Part shown: one piece after another, positions 54,561 through 64,000 of the stretch | How the letters are laid out: each line of letters begins with the position of its first letter | Position numbering within the stretch: the stretch's first letter is position 1 | From: Rattus norvegicus | Taxonomy: Eukaryota > Chordata > Mammalia > Rodentia > Muridae | Direction of reading: 5' to 3' | DNA length: 64,000 bases | NCBI RefSeq assembly: GCF_036323735.1 | Contig: NC_086026.1 | Location: forward strand, 87,299,359 to 87,363,358 | Translations under genes and position numbers: made by a program | The notes under the pieces: generated by a model | Database searches by the model: none | The model's input: the letters and a program-made list of their open reading frames with translations, nothing else | Told to the model about the DNA's origin: nothing

Positions 54561-54829
54561 GTCTGGGGGCCTGCCAAGTTCTGGGGCCATAGTAGAGTCC
54601 CATTTGTCAAGTGTTAACCTGAATTCCTAGGTAAATTCTACCTCTTGGAGGTGGAAGGTAAATCTCCTTCCATGGTAACAGGAAGTACTGTGTAAGTGGC
54701 CAAGAGAAGGTGGCATTAGTACCACTACCCAGCTGTCACACCTATTGGGCACAACAATGACCAGCGCACCAGCTGTTCTTAAAGGTGCAGTAAGTAGACT
54801 CATTGGCAGTAATCTATGGCTGGGGCTAA
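54561..54829. other. Unassigned sequence between the LTR and the next repeat
   Basis: May be the rest of the LTR or unique DNA; no diagnostic block was recognised. Confidence 0.35.
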
Positions 54830-55235
54830 GAAGTCATGGATCTTAGAAGAAAATCTACTACTACAACTTTGCTAGACCAGCTTAATTACTGACCACATTT
54901 TAGAACGTATTCTCATACCCACATACAAGTATAGCTACCATCCCTTATTAAATAAGCTTCTTTTTACAGTAAATGGAGACCATCCCAGAAAAACACAGCC
55001 GGACACAAAGAAAATGTCAACCGATTGTGGGGAATCAAACCCCAATGGGTACATCCGCACCACTGTTCCTACATGTATGGCTCAGGGAACACAGTGGAAA
55101 CGGGGACAGAAAGATTGTAAGAGCCATTACACCAGGAAGTCTTCTATGAAACAGTCCCTTTTATAAATGGCTGCATAAACAAGATCTGAACAACAGCAAT
55201 ATCAATAGGCATATTAGTAGAGAAGGTATAAAATG
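54830..55235 (+). mobile_element. Rodent interspersed repeat, family unassigned
   Basis: 'gtcatggatcttagaagaaa', 'agtaaatggagaccatccc', 'ggctcagggaacacagtgga', 'gaaagattgtaagagcca' and 'gctgcataaacaagatctga' are phrases I associate with a common murid repeat, but I cannot name it safely. Confidence 0.5.
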
Positions 55236-55239
55236 TTAT

Positions 55240-55440
55240 GGGGTATTTATATATTTGTACATATGTAATATATATGTTTGCATTATTATGTGTATTATAT
55301 TAACATTTATATTATATAACATTATATTATATATGTATAATTAAAATATATAACATATTTTACATGTTATGTATATGTTACATTATTTGTCTATATTATA
55401 TATTTGTATATACATATAAATTTATATACATATATTCATT
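55240..55440. repeat. AT-rich low-complexity DNA
   Basis: About 200 bases of TATA/ATAT variants, only a few percent G/C. Confidence 0.9.
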
Positions 55441-55949
55441 TGAGAGTGCAGAGGTACATGAGAAGGAGTAAAGGAAGAATCTGAAGGTAGAAAAGGTCGG
55501 ATGGAATGAGTACCTTTTAATTTAAATGTATTTTAAAAAAATAAGCAAAACGAATGAACAATCAACAACCCTATTTAAGCAGCAATGGAGTGAAGGGTTC
55601 TATTTTTCCTCAGAAACGTGAGCACACTGCCCTCTAGTGGACCCGGCGCAGCCTTGACTGCCTGCTGCTCACTGCTGCAATCATTCCTGGAATAAAGACT
55701 TAGCTCTGATCTGAAGAAATTGTTGGCTTCTTCCTGAGAATCACTGCCACCTTATCAGGAAGTTAAGATGGTGGGAACGACTACGGGGTTTCACGCCACC
55801 CCGGGTCCTCCCTTTCCCTCTGCTCCAGAGAACTGCACCAGCCAGCCTCGTCTCCAGCCACAGATGTGCAATGTCTCCGTTACTGTGGGACTTCAAGAGG
55901 GCACAGTGCTGGCTACCCATAAGCCCTCAAATCGAAAGCTCCGGCTGGG
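55441..55949. other. Intergenic DNA with CTCF motif
   Basis: No mobile element recognised. Contains the reverse CTCF core at 55627. The 103-codon frame at 55768-56079 runs into an antisense B3 and is not credible. Confidence 0.45.
55627..55640 (-). promoter_or_regulatory. CTCF core motif, reverse
   Basis: The minus strand reads CCACTAGAGGGCAG, fitting CCASYAGRKGGCRS at all 14 positions, and continues TGTGCT, in line with extended CTCF motifs. It faces the forward site at 46758. Confidence 0.7.
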
Positions 55950-56095
55950 ATCCTGGAGTCGTTTCACACCATGGCTTCCATGTGGAGGTCAGAACAACTT
56001 TGTGGATGAAGTCAGTTCTGTCCTACAGGAACAGAGCACAGGTCACCAGGCTTGTCCATCAAGCACCGTTAGCTGCTGAACCATCTCACTGGCCC
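55950..56095 (-). mobile_element. B3-type SINE (antisense), truncated
   Basis: 'catgtggaggtcagaacaac', 'tttgtggatgaagtcagttc', 'ggtcaccaggcttgtccatc' and 'ctgaaccatctcactggccc' are a reversed B3 head and body. Confidence 0.75.
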
Positions 56096-56247
56096 ACTGT
56101 GCAGCGTTTAGATAATTTCCTACAAGAAATAGTCATCTATTTTTAGAGCTGCATATTATTCCCTCCAATGGAACTGTTATAATTATCTGAGGTTTGGGTT
56201 TCTAGCCTTTAACAGCTGAACAATCTCTCTATACCCCCACTACCCAC

Positions 56248-56391
56248 TTTTTTGAGACAGGATCTTGCTAAATAGCTCTGACTCTAAGAGAACTCACTGT
56301 GTAGGCCATGCAGGATTTGAACTCTCAGAGATCCACCTGCCTCTGCTTCTTGAGTGCTGGGATTAAAGGCATGCATTACTATGCCCAACTG
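56248..56391 (-). mobile_element. B1 SINE (antisense)
   Basis: 'tttttgagacaggatcttgc', 'gtgtaggccatgcaggattt', 'gaactctcagagatccacct', 'tgagtgctgggattaaaggc' match reversed B1. Confidence 0.92.
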
Positions 56392-57022
56392 GAAATATTA
56401 TCATTTCTAATCAGTCTCCTATTGATGTGTAATATTTCTCTCAGTCTTTGATATTCCGATGACTGACCTTACACATAGATAATGTCATATAGAAAAAAAT
56501 TCCTGAAGTGAAATTGGCAGGTCAGTGATAGAGAATTTTAAAAACCTTCTAATTTTGGTAAATGTCCTCTATAGGGGTTTGCTACTTATTAAGGCAATAT
56601 TTGCAACCACCAACTTAACTTGTTTTAAATATATAGCTTGAATAAACACCTTGTAGCATAGCAAAGAACACATTTAATCCCCATGTCCATGTTCCTGACA
56701 TAAACTGAGGAATCTGAAATTTTCTGAGTGTCAGAACAGTCAGTCTTTTGCTGGGACTCGAACTCCCAGCAGGACTTGATTAGCTTCTGGGTGAGGAAGA
56801 AGAAGAGATGGCCATGTTATTGGACAGTTGGAAAGTCCAGCTCCATTGTCTGACATCTGGGGGAGGAAAGAAACTATAGAATTGAGTTCATCTTCCAGGG
56901 GTATGAACATTTCTGTGTGCTCAGAAGACAGTGATTCCTAAACTCGTCTCATATAATTCTCACCTCCTGCACATAGAGGAGACTGACCAACAACAGACCA
57001 AACAAAGCGAAGCCCAGCTTTA

Positions 57023-57023
<1 letters not shown>
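56392..57023. other. Intergenic DNA, nothing recognised
   Basis: No element recognised between the B1 and the CA repeat. Confidence 0.5.

Positions 57024-57080
<57 letters not shown>
57024..57080. repeat. (CA)28 microsatellite
   Basis: Uninterrupted CA dinucleotides. Confidence 0.97.
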
Positions 57081-57082
<2 letters not shown>

Positions 57083-57237
57083 TTCTTAAACTGGAGGCTT
57101 GATGTCTCTGAGTACAAAGCCACAGCAGAACTTCCCAGTTAGTGGTAAAGAAGTCTGAGTTTGAACAAAACCCCCTGTGGTTTTTAGATCTCTAAGCTTA
57201 CAAGTGAAAGACTTAGTCACAGTGAGTAACCACCCAC

Positions 57238-57304
57238 CCCATCCCGACACCTCCCCCGCTCCCCCCCCCCCGCTCCCACCCCCCCCCCGTTCCCCCCCCT
57301 CCCG
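57238..57304. repeat. C-rich tract (i-motif/G-quadruplex potential)
   Basis: Runs of 5, 11, 11 and 8 C separated by GCT, ACA or GTT. The minus strand has more than four G5+ runs. The Gly-rich minus frame here is an artefact. Confidence 0.93.
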
Positions 57305-58645
57305 GCAGTGGACAGTCACCAAAAACTCCTGGAGACTCATATAGCAGGGTCGCAGTGAGTCCTGGCCCCTGGCTACATTTCTTAGAGTAAACGAAAATAG
57401 TAACAGGAAAACCCAGTTTGCGATGTCTGTCTGATGTGTGATTTAGGACCTTAAACTTTCATTATAGAAATGGAAGACTGGGATCCCCAAAGGTCGAACC
57501 CTGGGAAAGGAAAGATCTGTTATCTAACTCGGAATAGGAACATATTTACCCTGAGGGTGGCAGCATCGGCTTGCCGCTGTGTTCCAGACTAGTCTGGGAC
57601 GTATTTGTTGGCAGAAATCTTTAGGAAGTGGTGTGAGTCATTAAAATGAAACGGACTCGCTTCTCCTTCCCGCTGGGTACTTGGCTTCTGTTTTCTAAGG
57701 AACATTAGGATAAACGTTAACTTAAGGAAGCCGAAGGGAGAGCATGATAAGTAAGCATTGCTTTTCAGTCTCAACATCTCACTTAGCTCTGAAGTGTGCT
57801 TGACAAAGGGCCGGGTCAGAGTATTAATCTATTCCCTCCCTCTCCTTCTCTTCCTCCTCTCCTCTCCAACCTCCCCGCCCCTCGTTTTGTTTTGTTTTTT
57901 TGTTTTTTTGTTTGTTTGTTTGTTTTGGTTTGGTTTTTTTTTTTTGTTTTTGGTTTTTTTTTTTTTCTTCTCTTCTTTTCCCACCTTTCCAGACAGCCAC
58001 CATTTAAGCCCTCACATTTTTAAAAGGTTTTTCCCTCTTTTTGTTTCTCTGTGATCTGCTGGAGACGGATTTAACCTGAGCTTTGAAAGGTCTTGGGCAT
58101 CCCTCCGCTGTGGACACTCGCTGTGCTGGGCTCTGAATGGCCCAATGGAACCTCAGCCTTCCGAGCCTCCCTGGGAGGATCATTTCCTTCTACATTGTTA
58201 GACTCTGACACCTGCATTCCAAGAGGCTTCTTAGCTCTGCCACCTGCTGAAGCCTCAGACACGGCTAAGCAGCAGCCTTGGTGATAGCAAGCCTGGTGAC
58301 AGGAGTTAGCCACCAAGCTTTGTGCCAATCGGAAGCTACTTCAAGGCCACCCAGCAAGACTGGAGGCACTTTGGTAGACAGCTTCCCCTTTCAGATTTTG
58401 AAAACAAAATGGTGTGTATTTGTTGTGGTCATGGATAAAATGTATTTGTGTATGCTCTTACTTTGTTACTTTTAAAAAAGACTTCATTGCGTCTCTTCAC
58501 TGTACTTAGTACTGGGTTATGTAAGGATGTTTTCATGGTATATATTATGCACTGGCCTTCTCACGTGTTCTCTCCCCTGGCTGTCTTCTGGAATATGTTG
58601 TTTCACCCTTCTGTTTATAGGTTATATGCTCTATTTTTTTAACTT
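57305..58645. other. Intergenic DNA with T-rich run
   Basis: A (TTTG)n/poly(T) stretch occupies about 57885-57976. The rest is unique-looking, with no convincing frame. Confidence 0.5.
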
Positions 58646-60472
58646 TTCTTTTTTTAATTTTATTTTTCTTGGACAGTTTATGTATTTACATCTCAAATAT
58701 TATCTCTTTCCCATACTCCCTCTCCACTCCCCCTGCTTCTATGAGGATGCTCCCACTTCCACCCACCCACTCCAACCTCAATGCCATGGCATTGCCCTAC
58801 ATTGGGGAAATGAGTCTTCATAAGACCAAGGGCTTTTCCTCCTATTCATGCTGAACACTGCCATCCTCTGCTACATATGTAGCTGGAGTCGTGGGTCCCT
58901 CCATGTGTACTCATTGGTTGGTGGTTTAGTCCCTGGGAGCTCTGGTGGGGTCTGGTTGGTTAATACTGTTGTTCTTCCTATGGTATTACAAACCCTTCAG
59001 CTCCTTCAGTATTTTCTCTAACTCCTCCAATGGGTTCCCCTGTTCTCAGTCCAATGGTTAGCTGCAAGTATCCTCATCTGTATCAGTAGGGCTCTGGCAG
59101 AGCCTCTCAGAGAGCACACATATCTGGCTCCTGTCAGCAAGCACTTCTTGGCATTAGCAATAGTGACTGGGTTTGGTTGGTGCATATGGGATGGTTCCCC
59201 AGGTGGGGCAGTCTCTGGATGACCTTTTCTTCAGTCCCTGCTCCACTCTTTGTCCCTGTATTTCCTCCTGTGAGTATTTTGTTCTCCCTTCTAAGAAGGA
59301 ACGAAGCATCCACACTTTGATCTTCCTTTTTCTTGAGCTTCATATGATCTGTGAATTTTTTCTTAGGTATTCCAAGCTTTTGGGCTAATATCCACTTATC
59401 AGTGAGTGCATACCATGCGTGTTCTTTTGTGACTGGGTTACCTCACTCAGGATGATATTTTCTGGTTCCATCCATTTGCCTAAGATTGTCATGTAGTCAT
59501 TGTTTTTAATAGCTGAGTAGTATTCCACTGTGTAAACATACCACATTTTCTGTATCTATTCCTTTGTTGAAGGACATCTAGGTTCTTTCCAGTTTCTGGC
59601 AATTATAAATAAGGCTGCTATGAACATAGTGGAGCATGTGTTCTTGTTATATGTTGGAGAATTTTTTGGGTGTATGCCCAGGAGTGGTATAGCTAGGTCC
59701 TCAGGTAGTACTATGTCTAGTTTTCTGAGGAACTGCCAAACTGATTTCCAGAGTGGCTGTACCAGCTTACAATCCCACCAACAATGGAGGAGTGTTCCTC
59801 TTTCTCCACATCCTCACCAGCATCTACTCTCACCTGAATCCTTTATCTTAGCCGTTCTGACTGGGGTGAATTGGTATCTCAGGGTTGTTTTGATTTGCAT
59901 TTCGCTGATGACTAAGGATGTTGAATATTTCTTTAGGTGAATTCTTTGTTTAGCTCTGTATCTCATTTTCTAAATAGGATTGTTTGATTCTAAGGAGTCT
60001 AACTTTGTGAGTTCTTTGTATATATTAGATATTAGCCCTCTATTGGATATAGGATTGTAAAGATCTTCTCCCAATCTGTTGGTTACTGTTTTTGTCCTAA
60101 TGACAGTGTCTTTTGCCTTACAGAAGCTTTGCAATTTTATGAGATCCCATTTGTCGATTCTTGATCTTAGAGCATAAGCTATTGGTGTTTTGTTCAGGAA
60201 ATTTTTCCTATACACATGTGTTTGAGACTCTTCCCACTTTCTTTTCTATTAATTTGAGTGTGTGTGGTTTTATATGGAGGTCCTTGTTCCACTTTGAACT
60301 GAGCTTTGTACAAGGAGATAAGAATGGGTGAATTTGCATTCTTCTATGTGCTAACCTCCATTTGAACCAGCACCATTTGTTGAAAATGCTATCTTTTTTT
60401 GCACTGGCTGGTTTTAGCTCCTTTGTCAAAGATCAAGTGACCATATGTAGAGGGCCGCAATAACATTCGCCA

Positions 60473-60486
60473 CCGCTAGATGGCGC
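60473..60486 (+). promoter_or_regulatory. CTCF-like core within LTR U3
   Basis: CCGCTAGATGGCGC matches CCASYAGRKGGCRS at 13 of 14 positions (G for A at position 3). It contains CpGs and lies 27 bases into the LTR. Confidence 0.4.
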
Positions 60487-60700
60487 TGGCTTCCACTGTG
60501 CCCCACGTGGAAGGCCAGGATAGCCTCCGCCATTACAAAATGGCGCCAGCCTTCGCCGCGCCAGCTGACTTCCTTTCAGGAAGTTAACTGTGTGCGCATG
60601 TGCAAGAGTGCCTTCGTGCCAGGTCTTTGCCCACTTCGGGGCGTGCCTATGAGATCATGGGTAAGCAACCAATCAGGCGTGGACACGCCACATTAGGGTG

Positions 60701-60754
60701 TATATAAGCAGTGCCATTCTGGGGCTCGCTCTCTCCTCTTCAAGATGTAATAAA
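60701..60754 (+). promoter_or_regulatory. LTR core promoter and polyadenylation signal
   Basis: TATATAAG at 60701 and AATAAA at 60749 are spaced as in compact ERVK LTRs, with a CCAAT motif about 30 bases upstream of the TATA box. The signals look intact, so the solo LTR could still start or end transcripts. Confidence 0.65.
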
Positions 60755-60904
60755 CGCTTTGCTGCAGAAGGATCCTGGTGTCCGCGCATCGTTCTTGCTG
60801 GCGAGACGTTGGGAGCGCGACAACCATAGATATGTGGGTTCATTTCTGGGTCTTCAGTTCTATTCCATTGAACTACCTACCTGTCTCTGCACCTATACCA
60901 GGCA

Positions 60905-60935
<31 letters not shown>

Positions 60936-62638
60936 AATCACAATTGCTGTGTAATACAGCTTGAAGTCAGGGATGGTGATTCGCCCAGAAGTTCTTTTAT
61001 TGTTGAGGATAGTTTTTGTTATGCTGTGTTTTTTGCTTTTGCAAATGAATTTGCAAATTGCTCTTTCTAATTCTATGAAGAATTGAATTGGAATTTTGAT
61101 GGGGATTGCATTGAATCTGTAGATTATTTTTGTCAAAATGGCCATTTTTACTATATTAATCCTGCCAATCTATGAGCATGGAAGATCTTTCAATCTTCTG
61201 AGATCTTCAATTGTTGTCTTCAGAGACTTGAAGTTCTTGTCATACAGATCTTTCACTTCCTTGGTTAGAGTCACGCTGAGGTATTTTATATTATTTGTGG
61301 CTATTGTGAAAGGTGTCATTTCCCTAATTTCTTTCTTAGCCTGTTTATCTTTTGAGTAGAGGAAGGCTACTGATTTGTTTGAGTTAATTTTATATCCAGC
61401 TGCTTTGCTGAAGTTGTTTATCAGCCGTAGGAGTTCTCTGATGGTATTTTTGGGATCACTTAAGTATACTATCATATCATCTGCAAGGAATGATATTTTG
61501 ACTTCTTCCTTTCCAATTTGTATCCCTTTGACCTATTTTTGTTGTCTGATTGCTCTGGCTAGGACTTCAAGTACAATATTGAATAGGTAGGGAGAGAATA
61601 GGCAACCTTTTCTAGTCCCTGATTTTAGTGGGATGCTTCAAGTTTCTCTCCATGTAGTTTGATGTTGGCTACTGGTTTGCTGTATATTGTTTTTACTAAG
61701 TTTAGGTATGGACCTTGAATTTCTGATCTTTTCAAGACTTTTAAAATGAAGGGGTATTGAATTTTTGTCAAATGCTTTCTTGGCATCTAATGAAATGATC
61801 ATGTGGGGTTTTTTTTCCCCTTGAGTTGTTTATATAGTGGATTACGTTGATGGATTTCCATATATTGAACCATCCCTGCATCCCTGGGATGAAGCCTACT
61901 TGATAATGATGAATGATTGTTTTTATGTGTTCTTAGATTCAATCTGTGAGAATTGTACTGAGTATTTTTGCATCTATATTCATGAGGGAAATTGGTTTGA
62001 AGTTGTCTTTCTTTGTAGGGTCTTTGTGTGGTTTAGGTATAAACATAATTGTAGCTTCAAAGAACAAATTGGGTAGTGTTCCTTCTGTTTCTATTTTGTG
62101 GCGTAGTTTGAAGAGTACTAGTATGAGGTCTTCTTTGAAGGTCTGATAGAATTCTGCACTAAGCCCATCTGGTCCTTGGATTTTTTTTAGTTAGGAGACT
62201 TTTAATGACTGCTTCTATTTCTTTAGGGGCTATGGGACTGTTAGATGTTTATCTGATCCTGAGTTAACGTTGGTACCTGGTATCTGTCTAGAAAATTGTC
62301 TATTTCCTCCAGATTTTCCAGTTTTGTTGAGTATAGGCTTTTGTTAGTTTTTTAATTTCCTCAGTTTCTGTTATCTCTCCCTTTTCATTTCTGATTTTGT
62401 TAATTTGGATGCTGTCTCTCTACCCTCTGGTTGGTCTGGCTAAGGGTTTATCTATCTTGTTGCTTTTATTCAAAGAACCAGCTCCTGGTTTTGTTGATTC
62501 TTTGTATAGTTCTTTTTGTTTCTACTTGGTTGATTTCAGCTCTGAGTTTTATTTCCTACTGCTCTTGGGTGTAGTTGCTTCTTTTTGTACTAGAGCTTTC
62601 AGGTATACTATCAAGATGTTAGGGTATGCTCTCTCCAC

Positions 62639-62663
62639 TTTTTTTTTTTTTTTTTTTTTTTTT
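62639..62663. repeat. Poly(T) run inside L1
   Basis: About 25 T (A on the L1 sense strand) within ORF2, a site of likely length variation and one of the frame-breaking changes. Confidence 0.85.
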
Positions 62664-64000
62664 GGAGGCATTCAGAGCTATGAGTTTTTTTTCTTAGCAC
62701 TGATTTCATTGTGTCCTATAAGTTTGGGTATTTTGGGCCTTCATTTTCATTAAATTCTAAAAAGTCATTACTTTCTTTCTTTATTTCTTCCTTGATCAAG
62801 TTATCATTGAGTACTGTTCAGCTTCCATGTGTATGTGAGCTTTGTCATTTTTGTTGTTATTGAAGACCAGCCTTAGCCCATGGTGAGCTGATAGGATTCA
62901 TGGGATTATTTAAATTTTCTTATATCTGTTGAGGCCTGTTTTGTGGCCGACTATCTGGCCAGTTTTTCAGAAGGAACCATGGGGTGTTGAGAAGAAGGTA
63001 TATTCTTTTGTTTTAGGATGAAATGTTCTATATTTCATGTCTTTTTATGAGATGTCTTTTAAATCCATTTAGTTCATAACTGCTATTGGTTTCACTGTGT
63101 CTCTGTTTAGTTTCTTTCTTCATGATCTGTCCATTGATGAGAGTGGTATGTTGTAGTCTCCTACTATTATTGTGCATGTTGCAATGTATTCTTTGAACTT
63201 TAGTAAGTTTCTTTTGAATGTGGGTGTCCTTGCATTTGAAGCATACATATTCAGAATTGAGAGTTCATCTTGGTAGATTTTTTTCCTTTGATGAGTATGA
63301 AAGTTTCCTTCCTTATATTTTTTGATAACTTTTGGTTGAAAGTCGATTTTATTTGATATTAGAATGGCTACTACAGCTTGTTTCTTGGGACCATTTGCTT
63401 GGAAAATTTTTTCCCAGTCTTTTACTCTTAGGTTGTGTCTGTCTTTGTCATTGAGGTGTGTTTCCTGTATGCAGCAAAATGCTGGGTCCTCTTTATGTAT
63501 ACAGTTTGTTAGTCTATGTCTTTTTATTGGGGAATTGAGTCCATTGATGTTAAGAGATACTAAGAATAGTGATTGTTTCCTGTTATTTTTATTGTTAGAG
63601 GTAGAATTATGTTTGTGTGGCTGTCTTCTTTTGGGTTTGTTGGAGGGAGATTACTTTCTTGCTCTTTCTAGGGTATAGTTTCCCTCCTTGTGTTGGAGTT
63701 TTCCATCTATTATCCTTTTTAGGGCTGGATTTGTGGAAAAATATTGTGTAAATTTGGTCTTGTCATGGAATATCTTGCTTTCTCCACCTATGGTAATTGA
63801 GAGTTTTGCTGGATATAGTAGCCTGGGCTGGCATTTGTGTTCTCTTAGGGTCTATATGACATCTATCCAGGATCTTTTAGCTTTCATAGTTTCTGTTGAG
63901 AAGTCTGGTGTAATTCTGATAGGTCTGCCTTCATATGTTAATTGACCTTTCCCCTTACTGCTTTTAATATTCTTTCTTTGTTTTGTGTATTTGGTGTTTT

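Larger units (their letters stand above)
60440..60828 (+). mobile_element. Solo LTR (377 bp), IAP-like ERVK, inside the L1
   Basis: The LTR runs 60446-60822, TGTAGA...GCGACA. A perfect 6-bp duplication ACCATA flanks it (60440-60445 and 60823-60828), and L1 sequence reads straight through when it is removed. It has a CCAAT box (60667-60671), TATA box (60701-60708) and AATAAA (60749-60754), so U3-R-U5 order on plus is clear. It is CpG-rich relative to all surrounding DNA and little decayed, so probably young. Opposite in orientation to its host L1. No internal viral genes are present. Confidence 0.94.
58648..64000 (-). mobile_element. Degenerate antisense L1, continuing past the window edge
   Basis: On the minus strand this runs from the end of ORF1 through ORF2 to the 3' UTR, about 5 kb after removing the solo LTR. 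ORF1's C-terminus is visible near 63,650-64,000 ('STNPALKRI' order). The ORF2 start codon site (about 63,610) reads ATA and a stop follows soon. The endonuclease motif CIQETHL is at 63453-63476. The reverse transcriptase site reads LADD (codons at 61476-61484), where FADD is usual. Stops, for example just upstream of LADD, and frameshifts break ORF2 throughout, so it cannot mobilise. The 3' UTR resembles the copy at 38351. Confidence 0.95.

Noticed and set aside
5056..57080. Telomere-like or centromeric satellite
   Set aside because: No TTAGGG arrays or satellite monomers are present; the tandem repeats are dispersed simple repeats.
60446..60822. CpG-island promoter of a host gene
   Set aside because: The CpG density is confined to an LTR with TG...CA ends and a 6-bp duplication; it is a solo LTR in an L1.
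61170..61475. Minus-strand reverse-transcriptase-like gene
   Set aside because: It is a fragment of the degenerate L1 ORF2, with stops immediately upstream of the LADD motif; not an independent gene or retron.
1..64000. CRISPR array, phage, operon or other prokaryotic system
   Set aside because: Every repeat cluster is a eukaryotic microsatellite, minisatellite or retroelement; composition and SINE content are rodent nuclear DNA.

Overview
This window reads as ordinary nuclear DNA of a murid rodent, most probably rat. The strongest sign is three young ID SINEs (1463-1570, 4400-4498, 23158-23294), two of them with near-perfect target-site duplications; ID copies of this kind are far more numerous in rat than in mouse. 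B1, B2, B3, B4, ORR1, Lx-type L1 and URR1 copies fit the same assignment. Species was judged from recalled consensus sequences, not from an alignment.

I found no protein-coding gene I can defend. Nearly every open frame lies in a microsatellite, in L1, or is short with no recognisable family. The only host open frame with plausible splice signals is 52573-52756, and it is speculative. No true tRNA, rRNA, CRISPR or prokaryotic feature is present.

Layout: 1-9 kb holds ID, B3, ORR1, B4 and B2 copies and an L1 tail. 9-25 kb holds B1 inside a MaLR-type LTR, a (TG)n-bearing LTR-like element, an Lx-age L1 carrying a URR1 DNA transposon, a 592-bp LTR with a 6-bp duplication, an Lx 3' UTR, ID inside B2, and two more LTRs. 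25-32.6 kb is rich in tandem repeats (a 40/82-bp minisatellite, then about 480 bp of almost pure pyrimidine with a 117-bp higher-order unit), followed by a URR1 copy split by a 717-bp LTR. 32.6-38 kb is repeat-poor, with an MLT1 and a MIR. 38-45 kb holds L1 3' ends in both orientations and many microsatellites. 45-56 kb is the most unique-looking part and carries two perfect CTCF core matches in convergent orientation (46758 and 55627). 58.6-64 kb is the 3' five kilobases of a degenerate antisense L1 interrupted by a 377-bp solo LTR.

The main story is chronology: nested insertions give relative ages, and four copies of one LTR family show a (TG)n microsatellite at the same internal site, three expanded and one not. 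Boundaries without a stated duplication are approximate. Repeat subfamily names are from memory and should be confirmed with RepeatMasker.
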